Source: Bacteroidota bacterium
Lineage (GTDB): Bacteria > Bacteroidota > Bacteroidia > Bacteroidales > Bacteroidaceae
DNA: 64,000 nucleotides
Assembly (NCBI GenBank): GCA_023426145.1
Contig: JAFABG010000038.1
Span: forward strand, 1 to 64,000
Direction: 5' to 3'
Shown here: positions 60,101-64,000 of the stretch, piece after piece
Layout: the number at the start of each line of letters is the position of its first letter
Numbering within the stretch: position 1 is the stretch's first letter
Notes under the pieces: model-generated
What the model was told of the DNA's origin: nothing
Databases searched by the model: none
Seen by the model: the letters and a program-made list of their open reading frames with translations, nothing else
Made by a program: the position numbers and the translations under genes

Positions 60101-60218
60101 CTCCGATAAGCTCCTGCCCCTGTTCGTCCAAGACGATACCTGCAACATCTATTCCGTCTTGTGCGAATATGGCTGTTGACATGAGGACCCAAAATAGCGC
60201 TAAAATACTTCGTTTCAT
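57120..60218 (-). CDS. SusC-like TonB-dependent transporter
   Basis: A 1032-residue outer-membrane importer. It has a signal peptide ending IFAQDG (about 20), a carboxypeptidase-D-like domain (VAGIVLDEQGQELIGVSVQVKG), and the TonB-box region DEVVVVGRDTQRK. The plug carries SEFWIRGISTFGASSSALVLID and ASATAVYGTRGANGVVVVTT, and the barrel ends LQLNLTF. It is clearly paralogous to the starch SusC but long diverged. It lies 3 bp before the SusD-like gene and follows the NHL lipoprotein by 20 bp, so it is second in the operon. Confidence 0.94.
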   Translation of the reverse strand: MKRSILALFWVLMSTAIFAQDGIDVAGIVLDEQGQELIGVSVQVKGKQGIGVVTDFDGRFKLTSIPAGSTLIYSYIGYVTLEIKYEVTKLKEKIALKEAVNEFDEVVVVGRDTQRKVSVVGAITNVDPASIQAPAVSVSNMLGGRVPGIIAVTRSGEPGNNFSEFWIRGISTFGASSSALVLIDGIEGNINDLDPADIESFSILKDASATAVYGTRGANGVVVVTTKRGKAGKLHVSFKTNATYSYSPRMPEYTDAYQYASLANEARSVRGDDPVYSPTELELFKTGLDPDLYPNVDWRDVILKDHVINNQHHLSISGGGQSARYYMSLGILNSEALFKQDKSVSKHDVNVNYHKYNFRTNIDADLTKTTMLSLNLEAVIKKQNAPGTGSSNKYLWESQANLPPTVVPVRYSNGQLPAYGESLEDKSPYVRLNYMGYSTSETYSTKINVGLSQELGMITKGLSARALFSFSMNGAHLVDRHMNPEQYYANPKDGRYLDGSLKTIRTVDKEDMTASQGSASSRELYFEAAANYKRLFNNVHRVTGLAHFYRQELTNVDWGDGVLVSIPKRYQALSFRATYSYKDTYFAEGNLGYTGSENFNKERRYGWFPSISGGWVPTQYDWYKNLLPFNNFLKFRASWGRVGNDRLKEGNVDIRFPYLTTLGSASSTWGTGISENRTGSMKLKWEVSTKTNFGIDARFFGDKVDMTVDFFHTKTTDIFQKRANIPDESGLSNVLPYANIGSMKSWGMDGTLAYTHTFNKDMSLTVRGNFTHAENEVIYWEQSGVNYPYQSYSGVPYGVQRGLIAMGLFKDEDDIKSSPKQTFMDNYRPGDIKYKDVNGDGKIDNDDIVPLDYSNVPLIQYGFALDWNYKAFRVSILFEGVSKVQYFQGGLGYYPFANESRGNLLTMVANPSNRWIPKEYAAANGIDQSLAENPNARFPRLTYGENKNNNRQSTFWLANGKYVRLKNVDISYRFTNNWLKTRVGVESATISLIGENLHVWDKVKLFDPSQASKNGAEYPLQRMYTLQLNLTF

Positions 60219-60238
60219 ATTTATGTTTTTCTTAGTGA

Positions 60239-61531
60239 TTATTCTACTGCATACTTTCTAACCGCTTTGCCCCAAGCTTCAGCTATCCAATAGCCTCCTT
60301 CGCCATCATAACAAATGTCATAAGGATAATTAAAGGTAGCTTCCAGCGGCGTACCATCTATTTGACCAGATACATCTACCTGCCCCGCCACAGTAGAAAC
60401 ATAACCATCAAGAATATCTAGCTTACGCAAGCAATACCCTCTATATCCATCAACAATATAGAAGTTGCCATCTTCATCAACTGTCATTCCATTAGGCTGG
60501 GCAAAAGAGGCCTCTTCTCTAAGGCCGTCTTGTACCGTTTTTTGAGTAGCCGATCCACAAAACCACTCACATTCTCCCTCTGGAGTTATTTTGTAAACAG
60601 AAGACAAATTTTGGTCAGACATGTAAAAATTGCCATCAATAAAATAATAAATAAGATAAGGACCAGGATTCGTACCCAAAGTACCTGATAGTTCAAGTTG
60701 TTTGATCAATACAACCTCTTGCGTTTTTACATTGAATCGTCCAAAGTTTTTATTAGAATCCACGAAATAGAGCCATTCTTCAGACTCATCCAAAGCGACG
60801 GCACCAATTTTTCCGGTAAAAGTAGAACCTAACTGTCCGATACGCGTAGGAGCCCAACCACTGGCTTTCATATAAACATACACTGTATGGGTACCCTCCC
60901 AACCAATGCTATAAACTCTTTGCTTATCTTTACTTACAGCAGGCTTACCTGCTTTAAACCCGGGATGAACCGTAGTCACTTTATTATCATCTACAGAGAT
61001 TAAACGAACGCGGGGGTCATCTCTTTGATAGGCAAGTACGGTATTGTTCCCTACGGCAGCAATTCCCCACATGTACTTGAATTTTGCAGAAGCAAGGTCA
61101 CCGTCATCATTCCCATCTTTTGAACCTGAACCAGATATAGTAGACACATTCTGTGCCTGTTCATAGTTAAATGTACCATCTGTAGTAATTTCCTTTCCGT
61201 CAACGACTACTTTTATGTGATTACTACCTGGCAATTGTCTAGGAGCTAAACAATAGAGAGTATTATTATCAATTCCTATAACTGTTGATAAGCGTTCGGC
61301 AGCACCATCAATAAAATAAACCCTTACCTTCGATTTGTCAGAGCCAAAATTAGAGCCTTTAACGATAACCTTTTCTCGCAGCTTTCCACCTGCAGGCATA
61401 AAACTTTCAACTACCACGGGCTGATTCGGATCATACCCCCCCCCAATAGTTTTTTTGTCATCGTCATCTTTACAACCTCCTATCGATAAGAGTAGTAATA
61501 GGATTAAAGAATAGAAAATGCAATTTTTCAT
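60239..61531 (-). CDS. IPT/TIG and NHL-repeat surface lipoprotein
   Basis: A 430-residue lipoprotein with lipobox IGGC (Cys20) and the strongly acidic KDDDDKK tail typical of surface-exported Bacteroides lipoproteins. An IPT/TIG Ig-like domain (about 40-130, VESFMPAGGKLREKVIVKGSN) precedes an NHL-type propeller (about 145-428) with repeats such as GVAALDESEEWLYFVDSN, GMTVDEDGNFYIVDGYRG and DICYDGEGGYWIAEAWG. Proteins of this layout occur as the first gene of arabinogalactan-type PULs, probably binding glycan. Leads the minus-strand operon. Confidence 0.86.
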   Translation of the reverse strand: MKNCIFYSLILLLLLSIGGCKDDDDKKTIGGGYDPNQPVVVESFMPAGGKLREKVIVKGSNFGSDKSKVRVYFIDGAAERLSTVIGIDNNTLYCLAPRQLPGSNHIKVVVDGKEITTDGTFNYEQAQNVSTISGSGSKDGNDDGDLASAKFKYMWGIAAVGNNTVLAYQRDDPRVRLISVDDNKVTTVHPGFKAGKPAVSKDKQRVYSIGWEGTHTVYVYMKASGWAPTRIGQLGSTFTGKIGAVALDESEEWLYFVDSNKNFGRFNVKTQEVVLIKQLELSGTLGTNPGPYLIYYFIDGNFYMSDQNLSSVYKITPEGECEWFCGSATQKTVQDGLREEASFAQPNGMTVDEDGNFYIVDGYRGYCLRKLDILDGYVSTVAGQVDVSGQIDGTPLEATFNYPYDICYDGEGGYWIAEAWGKAVRKYAVE

Positions 61532-61614
61532 AGTAAAAATATTAAATGAATTAATAAATAATGAATTAGTATTAAGATTATTTCCTGATTAATAAATAGC
61601 AAAGAGGAATGATA

Positions 61615-61622
61615 CAAATATA
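61615..61622 (-). promoter_or_regulatory. Promoter (-7 box) of the second PUL operon
   Basis: TATATTTG on the minus strand, 83 bp upstream of the NHL gene ATG. TTTG (complement of 61640-61643) lies 17 nt upstream, slightly closer than usual, as could be expected of an activated promoter. Confidence 0.6.
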
Positions 61623-61663
61623 GATTTCTTGAACTTCGACAAAGTCTAATAATAATTTTTATT

Positions 61664-61696
61664 GGTAGAATTATAGCTATCAATTATTATTCTACC
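61664..61696. promoter_or_regulatory. Inverted repeat upstream of the PUL promoter
   Basis: GGTAGAAT (61664-61671) and ATTCTACC (61689-61696) form an 8-bp inverted repeat, arms 25 bp apart start to start. It lies 42-74 bp upstream of the -7 box, the right place for an activator such as the adjacent two-component regulator. Binding is inferred. Confidence 0.4.
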
Positions 61697-61822
61697 TTTA
61701 TGAATGATAATTCACCCAAAAGTAATCTAGCAGTTTATCAAGGTCATACGACTTTTTTGATGCTATAGTTCAAGCATAAATATGAGAATCTCCTCATGCG
61801 AAAAAAATAAGTCCATTGAGTA

Positions 61823-61910
61823 CATCTATTAGTTCGTTCGGCTATAGGCATTCTTTCGTTCGCCTATAGGCAAACTTGCGTTCGGCTATAGGCGAACGAA
61901 TTAATAGATG
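61823..61910. repeat. Tandem 22-bp palindromic array (three units)
   Basis: Three copies of CGTTCGGCTATAGGC, the middle one CGTTCGCCTATAGGC, start at 61835, 61857 and 61879, exactly 22 bp apart. The core GCCTATAGGC is palindromic. The ends form a larger inverted repeat: 61823-61849 pairs with 61884-61910 over 27 positions with three imperfect pairs (one a possible G-T). It lies in the 480-bp gap between the two-component regulator (102 bp beyond its stop) and the PUL promoter. The remainder of that gap is AT-rich, with the -7 box and inverted repeat listed separately. Confidence 0.9.
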
Positions 61911-62011
61911 AAGAGAAAAGAGTTGTTCTTAGAACAAGAGAAATTAAATGAAAGGCAGATGAATACATATATGTATCGTGATAAAATCTTGTAATCACGA
62001 TACTGTCAGAC

Positions 62012-64000
62012 TCATACTCTTTTGTTCTTATTGGGCTCAATAAAAAATCGCTCAATATATTCAGAAGGTAGCATATCAAATTCCTTCTTAAAACAGGAAC
62101 TAAAATATTTAGGATCATTAAAACCCACAGCATAAGCTAACTCAGAGATGCGGACATTAGAACCTTTATCCTCCATTATCCGGCAAGCGGCTTTCAGACG
62201 AACATTCCGAATAAAGGAAGAGGTATTTAAACCCGACAATGATTTTAATTTCTTATATAGAGTAGACTTACTCGTACGCATTTCATCTGCAAACTGAGCT
62301 TGGTCAAAGTTGGTGTCTTCGAGGTGATTATTTACACAATCAATAGCTCGCTGAATAAAATCTTCATCCAAACTCGTAAAATGAAGGTCTTTTACTTCAA
62401 AAACGATTTGGTTTTTAAAGTCATGTGCCACGCGCTCTTTTGATTTTAATAGATTACGAATTCGTGCATGTAACACTGCCAAGTTAAAAGGCTTACTAAT
62501 AAAAGCATCAGCACCTATTTCGTATGCTTCTGCACGATCTTCTTCTTTATTTTTAGCGGTCAATAAAATGATAGGTATATGACTAATCTCAATATGTCCT
62601 TTAACGTATTTACAAAATTCAATACCATCCATTTCAGGCATCATCACATCGGAAACAATAAGATCAACATCTTCATTATCTAGTATCGTAATCCCTTCTT
62701 TCCCATTTCCTGCTGCTAGAACTTTATATTCGCGCCCCAATAGTTTCGTCATTAGCTGCAACAATTCCTCGTTGTCTTCAACTAATAAAATCGTATTTAC
62801 ATTAGAAAATGCTTCTTTTCCTACTTCCTGTTTTGATTTTTCTTGAGGTTCATTTTCAAAAGAGACCAGTTTCTGAATAGGTATAACTGCCTCATCATCA
62901 ATTTGATCTTCGTTAAAATAGGAACGTTCTATGGGAATTCTGACTATGAATTCAGTCCCAAGATCAACTTCACTTTCTACAGTAATCGTTCCCTCATGCA
63001 GTTCGACTAAATCTCGAGTTAAGGAAAGTCCGATTCCAGTGCCAATCGTATTAAACTTACGATAATCGCCTTCATAAAATCGCTTAAAAAGAGTTTTCTG
63101 CTTTTCTTTAGCTATCCCTTTACCATTATCTTTGACCCTTAGAATAATAAAATCTTTATCCTTTTCATCAAAGGACAAAGTGACTTGAATAAATCCTCCT
63201 TCTTTATTATACTTCGCTGCGTTAGATAATAAATTATATAATATCTTATCCAACTTATCTGTGTCGAAGTAACCAGTTATAGATTCGGGATCGCATAGAA
63301 ACGAAAAATGAATTTTACGCTTCTTTACCAAAGGCTGAAAGCTCTCTGTCGCTTTTCTTACAAAATCTGCAATATTTCCAGGCGACACACGTAGCTTCAA
63401 ATTTCCAGTTTCTGCCTTACGAAATTCAAGAATTTGTTGCAGCAATCTAATCAATCGCTGAATGTTAGTATTCATTACTCCATACAAATCATTATGACTG
63501 GGGGCCTGCGTTCTCAATTCGTCAACCGTAGCAGAAATAATTGTCAATGGAGTTAATAGTTCATGCGTAATGTTAGTAAAAAACTGTAGTTTAGCATGAT
63601 TCAACTCTTCCGCTTTAGATTTTTCAATCTCCCTTAGCCGCAATGCATTTCGAAGCAACATGCGATTTCTAGCTGTACGATAGATAAATGTTGCAAGCCC
63701 TATTGCAATAATTATATAGACCAAATAGGCCCACCAAGTGGCCCAAAATGGTGGCAACACAATAACTGTCAATTCCCGCACATAGCCACTCCACTCGCCA
63801 TATTCATTGGTTGCTTTCAATTGAAAAGTATAAGTTCCACTTGGCAAATTATTATAATAAGCAAATCGACGATTAGCATCTGTATACTGCCAATCTTTAT
63901 CAAAGTTCTGAAGACGATAAGCGTATCTGTTGAGTTCTGGATTTTTATAGGTCAAAGCTGCAAACTCAATGCTAAAGTTGTTGTATTTATACGGAAGCTC
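62012..64000 (-). CDS. Hybrid two-component system regulator (partial, 5' end beyond the window)
   Basis: A fused sensor, kinase and transcription factor that would switch on the adjacent PUL. The frame is open to the right edge; the visible 663 residues begin ELPYKYNNFSIEF. Order: Y_Y_Y domain (1-85), membrane span (about 88-108), and HisKA with the phospho-accepting histidine in FFTNITHELLTPLT (visible residue 147). A HATPase domain follows (NAAKYNKEGG, GTGIGLSLTRDLV), then a receiver domain (LLVEDNEELL, VSDVMMPEMDG, KPF), and a C-terminal AraC helix-turn-helix (STLYKKLKSLSGLNTSSFIR). The periplasmic sensor propeller lies beyond the window. A TTG at 63955 is internal, not a start. Confidence 0.95.
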   Translation of the reverse strand, partial: ELPYKYNNFSIEFAALTYKNPELNRYAYRLQNFDKDWQYTDANRRFAYYNNLPSGTYTFQLKATNEYGEWSGYVRELTVIVLPPFWATWWAYLVYIIIAIGLATFIYRTARNRMLLRNALRLREIEKSKAEELNHAKLQFFTNITHELLTPLTIISATVDELRTQAPSHNDLYGVMNTNIQRLIRLLQQILEFRKAETGNLKLRVSPGNIADFVRKATESFQPLVKKRKIHFSFLCDPESITGYFDTDKLDKILYNLLSNAAKYNKEGGFIQVTLSFDEKDKDFIILRVKDNGKGIAKEKQKTLFKRFYEGDYRKFNTIGTGIGLSLTRDLVELHEGTITVESEVDLGTEFIVRIPIERSYFNEDQIDDEAVIPIQKLVSFENEPQEKSKQEVGKEAFSNVNTILLVEDNEELLQLMTKLLGREYKVLAAGNGKEGITILDNEDVDLIVSDVMMPEMDGIEFCKYVKGHIEISHIPIILLTAKNKEEDRAEAYEIGADAFISKPFNLAVLHARIRNLLKSKERVAHDFKNQIVFEVKDLHFTSLDEDFIQRAIDCVNNHLEDTNFDQAQFADEMRTSKSTLYKKLKSLSGLNTSSFIRNVRLKAACRIMEDKGSNVRISELAYAVGFNDPKYFSSCFKKEFDMLPSEYIERFFIEPNKNKRV

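Noticed and set aside
61864..62133. Short minus-strand reading frame overlapping the end of the two-component regulator
   Set aside because: It is in another frame of the regulator's AraC domain and runs through the array; no protein features.
63953..63955. Start of the two-component regulator at a TTG codon
   Set aside because: The frame stays open to the window edge and upstream residues (NNFSIEFAAL) belong to the Y_Y_Y domain.

Overview
The window comes from a Bacteroides chromosome closely related to, but not identical with, B. thetaiotaomicron. The signs are promoters of the Bacteroides type (-7 box TAnnTTTG, often with TTTG about 20 nt upstream), two SusC/SusD pairs, a hybrid two-component system, N-succinylornithine (not ornithine) transcarbamylase, and a complete susRABCDEFG starch locus whose lengths and catalytic residue numbers match the B. 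thetaiotaomicron proteins as I remember them. The gene order also agrees with my memory of B. thetaiotaomicron around BT_3678 to BT_3730. Family names below come from reading motifs; no database search was run.

Layout. 1-5.5 kb: tRNA-Leu and tRNA-Gly, an argH/SRPBCC/pyrE unit, recX-prmC, and divergent ribD. 5.6-16.5 kb (+ strand): a lipoprotein of unknown function, uppS-bamA and two Skp/OmpH chaperones (envelope biogenesis), murI, a DUF2007 protein, then proB-proA-argF'. 16.6-21.7 kb (- strand): a PASTA protein, an RluD-type pseudouridine synthase, ddl, an acyltransferase, a NigD-like lipoprotein and a rhodanese lipoprotein. 22-24.5 kb: rpmH, efp and an alkaline phosphatase.

24.7-40.5 kb is the starch utilization system. 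SusR is a membrane-spanning maltose-responsive regulator. SusC/D/E/F/G bind, cut and import starch at the outer membrane, and SusA and SusB finish it in the periplasm. The susA and susB promoters share a 28-nt block at identical distance from their -7 boxes, a good candidate for the SusR site. 40.6-49.5 kb is housekeeping: lpxH, a DUF59 protein, radC, a glycosyltransferase, pta-ackA, divergent lrgAB, a DUF2156 protein and a GNAT protein.

49.5-64 kb (- strand) is a second polysaccharide utilization locus. It holds a hybrid two-component regulator (cut by the right edge), an IPT/NHL lipoprotein, SusC- and SusD-like proteins, a DUF1735 lipoprotein, a GH16-GH43 fusion, a BNR beta-propeller like the rhamnose-glucuronate enzyme BT3686, and a GH105. 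Together these fit plant arabinogalactan protein side chains capped with rhamnose-glucuronate.

The most unusual structures are two unrelated tandem arrays, at 24558-24670 and 61823-61910. Both are built of palindromic units with a 22-bp period, both are bounded by inverted ends, and each lies just 3' of a PUL regulator gene. I do not recognise them as a named repeat family.
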